A stretch of DNA of 64,000 nt from Clostridium sp. (lineage in GTDB: Bacteria > Bacillota > Clostridia > Lachnospirales > Lachnospiraceae): positions 62,001 through 126,000 of the forward strand of contig JAGZZT010000006.1 of assembly GCA_018377235.1 (NCBI GenBank), in the 5' to 3' direction. The notes under the pieces were generated by a model that saw only the letters and a program-made list of their open reading frames with translations, had not been told where the DNA came from and ran no database searches. Positions 42,079 through 52,514 of the stretch are shown here, one piece after another (the first letter of the stretch is position 1; each line of letters begins with the position of its first letter). Both the position numbers and the translations under genes were made by a program.

Positions 42079-45000
42079 ATGGGAATTACAAAGTTTGTCC
42101 TGAAACGTCCTGTTACTATTATCATGACTCTACTCTGTCTTCTGGTGTTTGGAATTTCATCTGTTTTTAATGCTGCGTTAGAGCAGATGCCGGAGATGGA
42201 GACTCCCATGATGACCATTATGGCCACTTATGAAGGCGCCGGTCCGGAAGATATCAGTGAGCTGGTGACAGAGCCCATTGAGGATGCTGTCAGTACACTG
42301 GAGGGGGTTAAGAGCATCAGTTCTTCGTCAAACGACGGTTCTTCTATGGTTATGCTGGAGTATGATTATGGCACAGATATGGATGAGGCTTACAGCGATT
42401 TGACAAAAAAGATGAGCAGTATCGAACGTCAGCTCCCAGAGGATGTGGAAACGCCCACTGTGATGGAGATGAGCCAGAATGCGAGTACTACCATGATGCT
42501 GTCAGTCGGTCATAAAACAGAGGCAGATCTTTATGACTATACAGAACAGAAGATTGTGCCGGAATTGGAAAAGATTTCTTCAGTGGCGTCTGTAGAAGCG
42601 AGAGGAGGTACATCAAAATACATAAAAATCCAGCTGAACCGGGAGAAAATGGAGCAGTATCAGGTGACAATGTCTCAAATCACCTCTGCAATCCAGGATG
42701 CCAATGTCTCTTCTCCATCAGGCGATACAGTGGTGGGAAACCTGGAACTTTCAGTGACTACTTCCATTGAAACATCAGGTGAAAATGAACTGAAGACCAT
42801 TCCGGTTACCACGGATTCAGGAAATATCGTACTTCTGGAAGATGTAGCGGATGTATATACAGCAGAAGAAGAGCGGGGAGGAATTTCAAGATATGATGGA
42901 GAAGAAACGATTTCTATATCCATTACGAAAAATCAGAGCAGTACGGCGATAGAAGTTTCAAATGCTGTCAATGAAGTTATAAAAGAACTTCAGGAATCGG
43001 ATCCGGATCTGGAGATTGAGGTGGCTGATGATACAGCCGATACCATTCTGGATTCACTCAAAGATGTAGCAGAAACCATGATTCTGTCTGTACTTATTTC
43101 TATGGCAGTTATTTTTCTGTTTTTTGGAGATGTCAAGGCATCTTTAATTGTGGGAAGTTCGATTCCGACCTCTATTCTAATGTCCCTGATTGCCATGACT
43201 TCTGCCGGATTTTCTTTGAATGTCATTACAATGAGCGCTCTGGTTCTGGGTGTTGGCATGATGGTGGATAACTCAATCGTTGTTTTGGAAAGCTGCTTCA
43301 GGGCAACAGAATCTAATCGTGATAAAGGAATTTTTGGATATGCAAAAGCAGCTCTTCTGGGAAGCAATACAGTGCTGGCTTCTATTATTGGAGGTACGGC
43401 TACAACCTGTGTCGTATTCCTTCCTCTGGCAGCAATTCAGGGAATGTCAGGGCAGATGTTTGGACCTCTCGGATATACCGTTGTGTTCTGTATGCTGGCT
43501 TCACTTTTGTCGGCTGTTACGGTTGTGCCTCTGTGCTATGTCATGTATAAGCCAAAGGAAAAGACAGAAGCTTTTATGTCAAGACCAGTGGAGCATCTTC
43601 AAAATCAGTATCGAAGGATTATGAAAAAATTGCTCAGGCATAAAGGACAGGTGATGCTGGTATCGGTTCTGATGCTGGCTGCAACTTTTTACCTGGCGTC
43701 TGGCATGGAGACAGAGCTGATGACCTCTGATGATACAGGACAGATCAGTATTGATATCGAGACAAGGCCTGGGCTGATTGATACAAAGGCAGAGGACGCG
43801 ATTACACAGATTGAGGATCTGGTTTCTTCCAATGAAAATGTAGACTCATATATGCTTCGTTATCAGAGCCAGAGCGGTACAGTGACAGCTTACTTGAAAG
43901 ATGACAGAACAATGGATACAGACGAACTGGCTGAATTATGGCAGAAGGAACTGTCAGGTATTGAAAATATAACTGTCGATGTGACAGCGGGAAGTTCCAT
44001 GAGTTTTATGCAGGGCAGCCGCGGATATGAAACGATTCTTATGGGAACCGATTATGATGAATTAAAAGAAACCAGTGATAAAATTGTGGCCGAACTGATA
44101 AAAAGGGATGATATTATCAATATTCATTCTACATTTGAAAATAATGCGCCGATTGTTACAATTGATGTAGATCCGCTGATGGCGAAACAGAGAGGGCTTA
44201 CGGCTTCCGCTATTGGAACAGCGGTCAACCAGACCTTGAGCGGGGTAACTGCCGCGACTCTGACAGTAGACGGAGAAGATATGGATGTAAAGGTAGAATT
44301 TCCGGAAAACGAATATGAGACGATTGAACAGCTGAAGAATATTACTTTGACAGCAGGCGATGGAACTGCGGCAGCGCTGACAGATGTAGCGGATATTGTG
44401 TATGAAGACAGTCCATCTTCCATCAGCCGGGAAGATAAGATGTTTAAAGTCACTCTAAGCGGAGATTTTACAGGGCAGGATACCTCAGCTCAAATTGACA
44501 GCGAAGTGATTGCACCGAACCTGACCGGAACAATTAAAAAGGGAACTAACAGTATGGATCGGATGATGAATGAGGAGTTTTCTTCTCTTTACACAGCAAT
44601 TGCCATAGCGGTATTTCTGATTTTTGCAGTCATGGCAGCGCAGTTTGAATCGATTAAGTTTTCAGTCATGGTTATGACAACGATTCCATTCAGCCTGATT
44701 GGTTCCTTCGGTTTTTTAAAGCTGACAGGTGTTTCCATGAGCATGACCTCTATCCTGGGATTTCTGATTTTAGTGGGAACCGTAGTAAATAACGGAATTC
44801 TCTATGTAGATACAGTAAACCAGTACAGAATGGAAATGGACATGGAGACAGCTATGATAGAGGCTGGAGCGACACGTCTGAGACCGATGCTGATGACCAG
44901 CCTTACTACGATTTTGGGAATGCTGCCTATGGCCATGGCGCTGGGAAGCAGCGGATCCACCACTCAGGGACTGGCAGTAGTGGATATTGGAGGTTTGACA

Positions 45001-45096
45001 GTGGGACTTTTTGTTGCGCTTTTCATGCTTCCGGTTTACTACGCGCTTATGAACAGAAAGCAGAGCTCATGGAACGAAGACTGGGATATAGACTAA
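42079..45096 (+). CDS. RND family efflux pump
   Basis: A 1005-residue transporter of the AcrB/MMPL-type superfamily, HAE-like. It starts MGITKFVLKRPVTIIMTLL and has 12 membrane segments with two large outer loops after TM1 and TM7. ALEQMPEMETPMM, the motif GVGMMVDNSIVVLES in TM4 and PFSLIGSFGFLKLTG and VGTVVNNGILYVD in TM10 are family features. Asp in the TM4 segment is the proton relay position. ATG at 42079 is chosen because GGAGG is 9 bases upstream; ATG 42070 touches it. It pairs with the upstream adaptor. Confidence 0.94.
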   Translation: MGITKFVLKRPVTIIMTLLCLLVFGISSVFNAALEQMPEMETPMMTIMATYEGAGPEDISELVTEPIEDAVSTLEGVKSISSSSNDGSSMVMLEYDYGTDMDEAYSDLTKKMSSIERQLPEDVETPTVMEMSQNASTTMMLSVGHKTEADLYDYTEQKIVPELEKISSVASVEARGGTSKYIKIQLNREKMEQYQVTMSQITSAIQDANVSSPSGDTVVGNLELSVTTSIETSGENELKTIPVTTDSGNIVLLEDVADVYTAEEERGGISRYDGEETISISITKNQSSTAIEVSNAVNEVIKELQESDPDLEIEVADDTADTILDSLKDVAETMILSVLISMAVIFLFFGDVKASLIVGSSIPTSILMSLIAMTSAGFSLNVITMSALVLGVGMMVDNSIVVLESCFRATESNRDKGIFGYAKAALLGSNTVLASIIGGTATTCVVFLPLAAIQGMSGQMFGPLGYTVVFCMLASLLSAVTVVPLCYVMYKPKEKTEAFMSRPVEHLQNQYRRIMKKLLRHKGQVMLVSVLMLAATFYLASGMETELMTSDDTGQISIDIETRPGLIDTKAEDAITQIEDLVSSNENVDSYMLRYQSQSGTVTAYLKDDRTMDTDELAELWQKELSGIENITVDVTAGSSMSFMQGSRGYETILMGTDYDELKETSDKIVAELIKRDDIINIHSTFENNAPIVTIDVDPLMAKQRGLTASAIGTAVNQTLSGVTAATLTVDGEDMDVKVEFPENEYETIEQLKNITLTAGDGTAAALTDVADIVYEDSPSSISREDKMFKVTLSGDFTGQDTSAQIDSEVIAPNLTGTIKKGTNSMDRMMNEEFSSLYTAIAIAVFLIFAVMAAQFESIKFSVMVMTTIPFSLIGSFGFLKLTGVSMSMTSILGFLILVGTVVNNGILYVDTVNQYRMEMDMETAMIEAGATRLRPMLMTSLTTILGMLPMAMALGSSGSTTQGLAVVDIGGLTVGLFVALFMLPVYYALMNRKQSSWNEDWDID

Positions 45097-45111
45097 AAGG
45101 AGGGACAGGAA

Positions 45112-46284
45112 ATGAAAAAAAGGTTCGGACAGAGAGCAGCGGCTATAGCATCGGTTTTAACAGTTTTATCTGGTTTCTGTTTTCCTCTTCAGGCATGGGC
45201 GGCCAGTCCGCCCTTTGCCTATACAGAGGAAGAATGGGCGTTACTCAGGGATGATATACTGGAATTTTCGGAGATTGAGAATCTGGTCCATGAATATAAT
45301 ACGACAGTAAAGCAGAATGCGATCAGCTATAAGGATTATCAGGGAAAGGACAGCAATGAAATAGCGCAGGAGTATTATGATGCAGCAGAAGAAATTTATG
45401 ACAGCCAGCCGGATCTGGATCCTGATTCATCCAGCTATGCTTCGGATTTATCATCCTATATTAAGAATGAACAGACAGCGGATTCTATGAAAGAGTCAGG
45501 AGACAGCAGCGTGGATGATGAGGACACAATTAAGTGGGGCTATACCCAGGAAGAGAAGGAGCTGGTAAGCCAGGCCCAGGAACTGATGATTTCTTATTGG
45601 AACAGTATGGAGAAGCTGTCTGCTCTGAGGCAGGAGCTTTATGAGGCGCAAAGGAATGAGACAAGCCTAAAGACAAAGGCAGAGGCAGGAATGGCCACTC
45701 AGTCAGAGGTACTGACAGCGGGGCAGGCTGTGCTTACAGCACAGTCAGAGATTACCTCTGCAGAAAGTACCCTGGAGAAGACAAAAAACAGCCTGATTCT
45801 GATGCTGGGCTGGGATTATGGAGATTCAGTGGAAATAAAAAAACTTCCGGAACCGGACCTGGAGTCCATTGACTGCGTTCAGCTGGAGAATGATTTGAAT
45901 ACAGCGGCAGAAAATAATTATGATTTAAAAATTCTTAAAAAGCAGCTTCAAAACGCCAGATCCAGCAGTGTGGAAGCTTCTGTTCGGGAGAAGATTGCGA
46001 GCGGAGAAAAGGCAGTTCGCTCTAATGTGACAACTGCTTATCAGAGCTTGATGCTGGCCAGAAATCAGTACATTCAGGCTGTAAACAGTCTGTCATTAAA
46101 AGAACAGGAACTGGAAACAGCAAAGAGAAAAAAGGAGGCGGGGCTTTTAAGTGAAAACAATTATCAGACAACTGTCAGCAGCTGTGAAACGGCAGAATCA
46201 GAAAAACAGACGGCGGCGTACAGTCTGCTTGCGGCAAAGCTGGAATATGACTGGCAGGTGGGAGGTCTGGCATCTGCTTCATAA
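45112..46284 (+). CDS. TolC family-like secreted coiled-coil protein 1
   Basis: A 390-residue protein with a signal peptide (about 1-31, ending AWAAS). The rest is mostly long helices with two related halves. The key TolC-like tract reads LYEAQRNETSLKTKAEAGMATQSEVLTAGQ and recurs near the C-terminus as AKRKKEAGLLSENNYQT, the K-x-E-A-G pattern with a helix turn. Ala, Glu, Gln and Ser dominate. In a one-membrane cell the usual outer-membrane barrel has no place, and no clear barrel strands are seen. AAAGGAGGG precedes the ATG. It is co-transcribed with the pump. Confidence 0.8.
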   Translation: MKKRFGQRAAAIASVLTVLSGFCFPLQAWAASPPFAYTEEEWALLRDDILEFSEIENLVHEYNTTVKQNAISYKDYQGKDSNEIAQEYYDAAEEIYDSQPDLDPDSSSYASDLSSYIKNEQTADSMKESGDSSVDDEDTIKWGYTQEEKELVSQAQELMISYWNSMEKLSALRQELYEAQRNETSLKTKAEAGMATQSEVLTAGQAVLTAQSEITSAESTLEKTKNSLILMLGWDYGDSVEIKKLPEPDLESIDCVQLENDLNTAAENNYDLKILKKQLQNARSSSVEASVREKIASGEKAVRSNVTTAYQSLMLARNQYIQAVNSLSLKEQELETAKRKKEAGLLSENNYQTTVSSCETAESEKQTAAYSLLAAKLEYDWQVGGLASAS

Positions 46285-46305
46285 AAGAAACACGGAGGTG
46301 GTACT

Positions 46306-47583
46306 TTGGAGAGAAGGATGAAACAGGAAAGAAAAGACAAAAGGAAAAGAGATATAAAAAAATGGCTGTCAGGAAGTTTGATAGCGCTGTCTTTGTTACC
46401 GCCTTTCCCTGTCCTGGCAGCCAGGTCGCCGGAAAGTGTCCAGACAGAACTTTTAAGATCCGGGGAAGACACAGGCGCAGAAGCAAATGGGCCAGGGGTG
46501 CAGGAAAACAGTACACAAGCGGATTCTCAGGATGATGCAGCTGCCGTTTATACAGAGGAGGAGCTGAATGATTCTCTAATCCAGTATAATGAGCTGGAAG
46601 AGCTGATTAAAAGAGGAAACGCTGCGGTGAAATCATCCATTAGAGAGTACGATACGAATCTCGAAATTTATCAGGAGGCGCTGACTGCGCTGTCAGCTGC
46701 CAAACAGGAGATGGAAGAAAATGCGGACGATTTAGAAGAACAGAAGGGAAGTGCCGAGCTGATTGCTCAGTATAAGCAGAATGAAAGCCAGCTGGGAGCC
46801 TCTGTGGCGCAGATGAACCGAAATATACGGAAATTAACAGGAGTAAGCGGTACAAAATCTCTGAAGACCTCGATTAATACCATGGTAAAGACTGCTCAGA
46901 CAATCATGTGCAGCTATAACCAGATGAGAGATCAGACAAAAACAGCAGAAAAGCAGGAAGAGAGTGCTCAGGATGAATATGAAAAAGTTAAAAAAATGGA
47001 GGCAGCAGGAATGGCATCTGAGCAGGAACTTCTGGAGGCGCAGCAGGAACTTTTGGCAGCTCAGATTTCCCTGCAGTCAGTAAAAAACAGCGAAATGTCT
47101 CTGAAGAGCCAGCTGGCTGTTCTCATCGGAAAAAATGCTGGTGAAATTGAGGTGGGAGAAATTCCTCAGGCAGATGATTCCTTCCTGGGTACTGTGGATT
47201 TGGAAGAAGACAAGAGAACAGCAATAGCCAGTGATTCAGCCATTCAATCTCTGAGAAAACAGTCTTCAGAGGGAAGTTCTGAAAAAGAATTGAGATCCAG
47301 CCAGATAGCAGAGGCAAAAAGCCAGAAAAATGCAGATATGGACGCACTTTACAATGAAATAACCGCTAAGATCCAGGCGAAAGAAGCGGCATCGCAGAGC
47401 TATGAGGCAGCAAAAAAAGATTATCAGGCTCTTCAGACGAAGGTTCAGGCGGGGATTCTTTCCAGACAGGAGTACCTGGCAGGACAAGTTTCTTATCTCC
47501 AAAAAGAGGCATCATTTAAACAGGCAGACAGGGAACTGAGCCAGGCTATTGCAGCATATCAGTGGGAGATAAAAGGCATTTGA
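46306..47583 (+). CDS. TolC family-like secreted coiled-coil protein 2
   Basis: A 425-residue paralogue of the preceding protein. It starts at TTG 46306, since GGAGG lies 7 bases before it; an ATG at 46318 sits too near its own purine tract. A basic N-terminus is followed by a signal segment (LSGSLIALSLLPPFPVLAAR). The helical repeats KMEAAGMASEQELLEAQQEL and LQTKVQAGILSRQEYLAGQ match the pattern of the first protein. Two such proteins could assemble as a mixed tunnel or act as spacers linked to the adaptor (inference). Confidence 0.78.
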   Translation: MERRMKQERKDKRKRDIKKWLSGSLIALSLLPPFPVLAARSPESVQTELLRSGEDTGAEANGPGVQENSTQADSQDDAAAVYTEEELNDSLIQYNELEELIKRGNAAVKSSIREYDTNLEIYQEALTALSAAKQEMEENADDLEEQKGSAELIAQYKQNESQLGASVAQMNRNIRKLTGVSGTKSLKTSINTMVKTAQTIMCSYNQMRDQTKTAEKQEESAQDEYEKVKKMEAAGMASEQELLEAQQELLAAQISLQSVKNSEMSLKSQLAVLIGKNAGEIEVGEIPQADDSFLGTVDLEEDKRTAIASDSAIQSLRKQSSEGSSEKELRSSQIAEAKSQKNADMDALYNEITAKIQAKEAASQSYEAAKKDYQALQTKVQAGILSRQEYLAGQVSYLQKEASFKQADRELSQAIAAYQWEIKGI

Positions 47584-47608
47584 GATAAATTCCTTAAAAA
47601 TCTAAAAA

Positions 47609-47642
47609 ACACACTGCCGGGAAGTTGCCCCGACAGTGTGCA
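47609..47642. terminator. Hairpin at the end of the efflux operon
   Basis: ACACTGCCGGG pairs with CCCCGACAGTGT around AAGTTG; only a weak T-run follows (GCATTTT). It lies between two convergent genes. Confidence 0.55.
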
Positions 47643-47669
47643 GCATTTTAAATATTAATAAAACCAAGT

Positions 47670-48134
47670 CTAATTTTCACTTCCAGCAAAGGCGATAAAG
47701 GTCTCCTGAAGCTCCTTCAGGCCCTTTTTGACGCTCTTACTTTCGCTGCCTCCAGAGGTATTAAGAACAAAGGTTTCACTTCCGCAGAATCCGAGAACAG
47801 CGTAATTCTCCAGGGAGGAGTAACTGTCATCCTCATAGGCGGAGATGGAAAACATAAAGCCGGATCCATCGCTTTCATAGTCATCCTGATCGTAAACTTC
47901 CAACCCGCTTTCCGTGGGGAGCATTACACATTTTCCAGTCCAGCGTTCTGGAACAACAAAGGAAAAATCGTCTGTGACAATCTTGGAACCTGTCATTGGG
48001 ATCACTTCATTTGAAGCGGCTTCTACAGCGTCAGAAGAGAGCGTCTGCAGAGCGGTCTGTGTTTCAGCACCAAGGGCTGTGACTGTATAAAAAAGCGTCA
48101 GCGCAGCAGCGCAGGCAAATGTTTTCAAACCCAT
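47670..48134 (-). CDS. Small secreted protein of unknown function
   Basis: A 154-residue protein with a signal peptide (MGLKTFACAAALTLFYTVTALGA, given as two parts: basic MGLK and hydrophobic core to TALGA). The mature part contains FSFVVPERWTGKCVMLP and SGLEVYDQDDY, a beta-rich pattern like that of Lachnospiraceae exported proteins of unknown role. It has two Cys that could pair. AGGAGG precedes the ATG at 48134. It is convergent with the efflux operon and follows the activase gene on the same strand. No function is proposed. Confidence 0.65.
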   Translation of the reverse strand: MGLKTFACAAALTLFYTVTALGAETQTALQTLSSDAVEAASNEVIPMTGSKIVTDDFSFVVPERWTGKCVMLPTESGLEVYDQDDYESDGSGFMFSISAYEDDSYSSLENYAVLGFCGSETFVLNTSGGSESKSVKKGLKELQETFIAFAGSEN

Positions 48135-48242
48135 AGTTAAGAACCTCCTATCTGTTTTTATTCTATCACAGGAAGCGATATTTGTCATTAAAAAAATCGT
48201 AATCAAATATTCACAGAATATTCATAAATAGAAGGACAAAAC

Positions 48243-51200
48243 CTAGGCCATTTCCTTAGAAACGGCAGCTTCCGCTGCGCTCTCTTTTTCCAGATTCTTC
48301 TGAGCGGTAGCTAACATAAGCTTAATCCGGTTCAGCTGATTGACCTCGCTGGCGCCGGGATCGTAATCTACAGCAATGATATTTGCCTCCGGGTGTGAGG
48401 CTCTCAGCTCCTTGATTACTCCCTTGCCTACAATGTGGTTAGGCAGGCAGCCGAAGGGCTGTGTGCAGATAATGTTATTTGTGCCGCTGTGAATCAGTTC
48501 CAGCATTTCTCCAGTCAGGAACCAGCCTTCACCGGTCTGATTGCCCAGGGATACATAGGATTTGGCCATGGCGGCCAGATCATGAATGTGGGCAGGAGGC
48601 GTAAAATGGACGCTTTTTTTCAGCTCTTTTCTGGCCGTGCGGCGGAAATATTCCAGAAGCTGGATTGCCGCGTTGCAGAGCCAGGCGGTGGATTTCTTTC
48701 CTCCCAGGTTTTCTGCCTTAAAGTTGGAGTTGTAGAAGCAGTAGAGGAGGAAATCCAGAAGATCCGGCATAACGGCCTCAGCTCCCTCGCTTTCCAGCAG
48801 CTCTACTACATGGTTATTGGCCAGAGGTGAGAATTTTACCAGAATTTCTCCGACGATTCCCACTTTAGGCTTTACCATATGTTTTCTGGGAAGAGAGTCA
48901 AAATCAGCGATAATTCCCCTTAAATTATTGCCAAACTCTTTCATGGACGGCTTTTTGCGGCTTAAAGACCGAATGCAGATTTCCTTCCAGTGCTGGTGCA
49001 GGGCGTTGGCGCTTCCCGGCTTGGCCTCATAAGGTCTGGTGGCGTAGAGTACCCTCATGAAGATATCTCCGTACACGACTGCCTGCATGGCCTTGATGAC
49101 CATGGGGAGCGTGAAGGAGAAGCCAGGGTTGGTTTCCATACCGTTGGCATTCAGAGAGATAACGGGAATCTGAGGCATTCCAGCCCTCTCCAGAGCGCGT
49201 CGGATAAAGCCGATATAGTTGGAAGCGCGGCATCCTCCTCCTGTCTGTGACATAATGACAGCCGTGTGGTTTAGGTCGTATTTTCCAGACAGAAGAGCGT
49301 CCATAATCTGGCCTACCACAATCAGGGAAGGATAGCAGGCATCGTTATTGACATATTTCAGGCCAGTGTCAATGGCCGTCCGGTCAGAATTCTGCAGTAC
49401 CTCCAGCCGGTAGCCGCAGCTTCGCACCGCAGCTTCCACCAGATCAAAGTGGATGGGAGACATCTGAGGACATAAAATGGTATAGTCCTTTTTCATCTCT
49501 TTAGTAAAGAAGACACGGTTGTAGGCGCTTGACACGATCGGCTTTTCGTAGTGCTTCATTTCACGGACACGGATGGCTGAAATCAGAGAGCGGATTCTGA
49601 TTCTGGCTGCGCCCAGGTTGTTCACCTCGTCAATTTTTAAGCAGGTGTAGATTTTGCCGGAACGGGTGAGGATATCATTTACCTGATCTGTCGTTACAGC
49701 GTCCAGTCCGCAGCCGAATGAATTCAGCTGAATCAGATCAAGGTTTTTCTGAGTCTTTACAAAATTGGCGGCGGCGTAGAGACGGGAGTGGTACATCCAC
49801 TGATCTGTGACAATCAACGGCCGCTCTACATGGCCCAGGTGGGATACGGAATCCTCTGTCAGGACAGCGAAGCCGTAGGATGCGATGAGCTCCGGAATTC
49901 CGTGGTTAATTTCCGGATCCACATGATAAGGGCGTCCGGCCAGAACGATGCCATGGCGGTTGTTTTCCTTTAACCACTGGAGCGTCTCCTCACCCTTTTT
50001 TTTCATATCCTCTCTGGATGCAATAAGCTCTGCCCATGCTTTATCAGCTGCGTCCAGGATTTCCTGTTCCGGAATCTGGAACTGTTCTGTAAATTCCTTT
50101 ACAAGAGCTTCTGACAGCACTTCCTTGTTGGTGAAGGCCATAAATGGGTTACGGAAGAGAATTTTATTACCGTGAAGTTCCTCCACATTGTTTTTAATAT
50201 TCTCTGCGTAGGAGGTGACCATAGGGCAGTTGTAATGGTTTCCTGCCTCGGGAGTTTCATTTCTCTCATATGGAATGCAAGGATAAAATATGTATGTTAC
50301 GCCCTGCCTGATCAGCCATTCCACATGGCCGTGGGCCAGCTTGGCAGGATAGCATTCAGATTCGCTGGGAATGGATTCAATGCCCAGCTCGTAAAGCTTT
50401 CTGGTGGACTGGGGAGAGAGGACTGTCCGGAAGCCCAGTTCTTTAAAAAATACGGCCCAAAACGGGTAGTTTTCATAAAGATTCAGCACTCGTGGAATGC
50501 CTACGGTTCCCCGCTCTGCCACATCGGCAGTCAGAGGCTCATAGTCAAACATCCGCTGGTATTTGTAGTCAAACAGGTTAGGGATATCGGTTTTCTTTTT
50601 GGCGTGTCCCAACCCTCTTTCACAGCGGTTTCCTGTAACGAACTGGCGTCCTCCGTCAAAGCGGTTGATGGTCAGGACGCAGTGGTTAGTGCAGCCCTGG
50701 CATCTTGTCATACTGGTTTTGTAGGACAGATTTAAAATTTTCTCCATGGGGAGCATGGTGGTCTTTTTGGAAGCGTCGTACCGCTCTCTGGCGATGAGGG
50801 CAGCGCCGAAGGCACCCATAATACCGGCAATATCCGGCCGGACCGCCTCGCAGCCTGAAATTTTCTCAAAGCTTCTGAGAACCGCGTCGTTATAGAATGT
50901 TCCGCCCTGAACCACTACATGGCTGCCCAAATCAGAGGCGTTTGTGATTTTAATTACCTTAAATAAAGCGTTTTTGATGACAGAGTAGGCCAGGCCTGCG
51001 GAGATATCAGCCACAGACGCGCCCTCCTTCTGTGCCTGCTTTACATTGGAGTTCATGAATACAGTGCAGCGTGTTCCCAGATCTGTAGGCGTTTTAGCGA
51101 ACAGAGCTTCTTTTGCAAAGTCAATAACACTGTAGTTCAGAGATTTGGCAAATGTCTCGATAAAAGAGCCGCAGCCGGAGGAGCAGGCCTCGTTCAGCTG

Positions 51201-52514
51201 CACGCTGTCCACAGTGCCGTCCTTAATACGGATGCACTTCATATCCTGGCCTCCGATATCCAGGATGCAGTCTACATCCGGCTCAAAGAAGGCAGCGGCA
51301 TAGTAGTGGGAGATAGTTTCCACCTCGCCCTCGTCCAGCATGAAAGCGGCTTTTAACAGGGCTTCTCCGTAACCGGTGGAGCAGGAGTAAACAATATGTG
51401 CCTCCTTGGGAAGCTCTTTCTGAATCTCTGACATGGCCCGGATAGCAGTAGCCAGAGGACTTCCGTTGTTATTACTGTAAAAGTGGTAGAGCAGAGTTCC
51501 ATCCTCGCCAACTAAAGCGACTTTAGTGGTGGTGGATCCAGCATCAATGCCAAGGAAACAGTCTCCCTTATAATCTTTAAGACTGCCTTTTTTGACACAG
51601 TGGCTGGCGTGGCGGGTCTGAAATTCCTGATAAGCCGCCTCGTCTTCAAATAAGGGTTCCATGCGCTTTACTTCGGCATCCATCTGAATTCCTTCAGACA
51701 GACGGCAGATCAGAGCCTGGGCATCCATTTTTACCTCACGATGTGAGTTCATGGCCGCTCCCACAGCTGCGAACAGATGGGAATGTTCTGGGGCGATAAT
51801 CTGATCCGGCCCCAGATTCAGAGTTCTGATAAAGGCGGCTCGAAGCTCAGAGAGGAAGTGAAGAGGACCTCCAAGGAAAGCTACATTGCCGCGGATCGGT
51901 TTTCCGCAGGCCAGACCGCTGATAGTCTGGTTGACAACCGCCTGGAAAATGGAGGCAGCCAGATCCTCTCTGGTAGCGCCTTCGTTGATCAGGGGCTGGA
52001 TGTCTGATTTGGCGAATACGCCGCAGCGGGCAGCAATCGGGTAGATCGCTTTGTAATTTTTGGCATACTCGTTAAGACCGGAAGCGTCTGTCTGAAGCAG
52101 GGACGCCATCTGATCGATAAAGGAACCGGTTCCCCCTGCGCAGATACCGTTCATGCGCTGATCGATTCCTCCAGTAAAATAGATAATTTTAGCATCCTCT
52201 CCGCCCAGCTCAATGGCCACGTCTGTCTGCGGCGCATAGTCCTGAAGCGAGGATGCGACTGCTACGACCTCCTGAACAAACGGAACCTCCAGGCGGGAGG
52301 AAAGCGTAAGTCCGCCGGAGCCGGTGATGACAGGATAAAGCTCCATTTCCCCCAGAGACTTTACAGCCCGCTGAAGAAGCAGGGCCAGCGTCTCCTGGAT
52401 ATTGGCAAAGTGGCGCTCGTAGTCAGCGAACAGGATACTGCCGCTGTCGTCAATGATTGCAACTTTTACGGTTGTGGAACCGATGTCGATTCCCAGTCTC
52501 TTACAGGATTTCAT
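48243..52514 (-). CDS. 2-hydroxyacyl-CoA dehydratase activase-related protein (BadF/BcrA ATPase plus DUF2229)
   Basis: A 1423-residue protein with two ASKHA ATPase modules: GIDIGSTTVKVAIIDDSG from residue 8 and FLGIDAGSTTTKVALVGEDG from about 318. The Fe-S-binding part of the activase family appears as GICAGGTGSFIDQM and ACSSGCGSFIETFA. A DUF2229-type segment with CQGCTNHCVLTINRFDGG follows, and the C-terminal third holds HgdB-like tracts. Such proteins use ATP to prime low-potential electron transfer to dehydratases in amino acid fermentation or related reactions. No dehydratase subunit genes lie beside it, so the partner is unknown. Length is normal for the fused family. Confidence 0.9.
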   Translation of the reverse strand: MKSCKRLGIDIGSTTVKVAIIDDSGSILFADYERHFANIQETLALLLQRAVKSLGEMELYPVITGSGGLTLSSRLEVPFVQEVVAVASSLQDYAPQTDVAIELGGEDAKIIYFTGGIDQRMNGICAGGTGSFIDQMASLLQTDASGLNEYAKNYKAIYPIAARCGVFAKSDIQPLINEGATREDLAASIFQAVVNQTISGLACGKPIRGNVAFLGGPLHFLSELRAAFIRTLNLGPDQIIAPEHSHLFAAVGAAMNSHREVKMDAQALICRLSEGIQMDAEVKRMEPLFEDEAAYQEFQTRHASHCVKKGSLKDYKGDCFLGIDAGSTTTKVALVGEDGTLLYHFYSNNNGSPLATAIRAMSEIQKELPKEAHIVYSCSTGYGEALLKAAFMLDEGEVETISHYYAAAFFEPDVDCILDIGGQDMKCIRIKDGTVDSVQLNEACSSGCGSFIETFAKSLNYSVIDFAKEALFAKTPTDLGTRCTVFMNSNVKQAQKEGASVADISAGLAYSVIKNALFKVIKITNASDLGSHVVVQGGTFYNDAVLRSFEKISGCEAVRPDIAGIMGAFGAALIARERYDASKKTTMLPMEKILNLSYKTSMTRCQGCTNHCVLTINRFDGGRQFVTGNRCERGLGHAKKKTDIPNLFDYKYQRMFDYEPLTADVAERGTVGIPRVLNLYENYPFWAVFFKELGFRTVLSPQSTRKLYELGIESIPSESECYPAKLAHGHVEWLIRQGVTYIFYPCIPYERNETPEAGNHYNCPMVTSYAENIKNNVEELHGNKILFRNPFMAFTNKEVLSEALVKEFTEQFQIPEQEILDAADKAWAELIASREDMKKKGEETLQWLKENNRHGIVLAGRPYHVDPEINHGIPELIASYGFAVLTEDSVSHLGHVERPLIVTDQWMYHSRLYAAANFVKTQKNLDLIQLNSFGCGLDAVTTDQVNDILTRSGKIYTCLKIDEVNNLGAARIRIRSLISAIRVREMKHYEKPIVSSAYNRVFFTKEMKKDYTILCPQMSPIHFDLVEAAVRSCGYRLEVLQNSDRTAIDTGLKYVNNDACYPSLIVVGQIMDALLSGKYDLNHTAVIMSQTGGGCRASNYIGFIRRALERAGMPQIPVISLNANGMETNPGFSFTLPMVIKAMQAVVYGDIFMRVLYATRPYEAKPGSANALHQHWKEICIRSLSRKKPSMKEFGNNLRGIIADFDSLPRKHMVKPKVGIVGEILVKFSPLANNHVVELLESEGAEAVMPDLLDFLLYCFYNSNFKAENLGGKKSTAWLCNAAIQLLEYFRRTARKELKKSVHFTPPAHIHDLAAMAKSYVSLGNQTGEGWFLTGEMLELIHSGTNNIICTQPFGCLPNHIVGKGVIKELRASHPEANIIAVDYDPGASEVNQLNRIKLMLATAQKNLEKESAAEAAVSKEMA

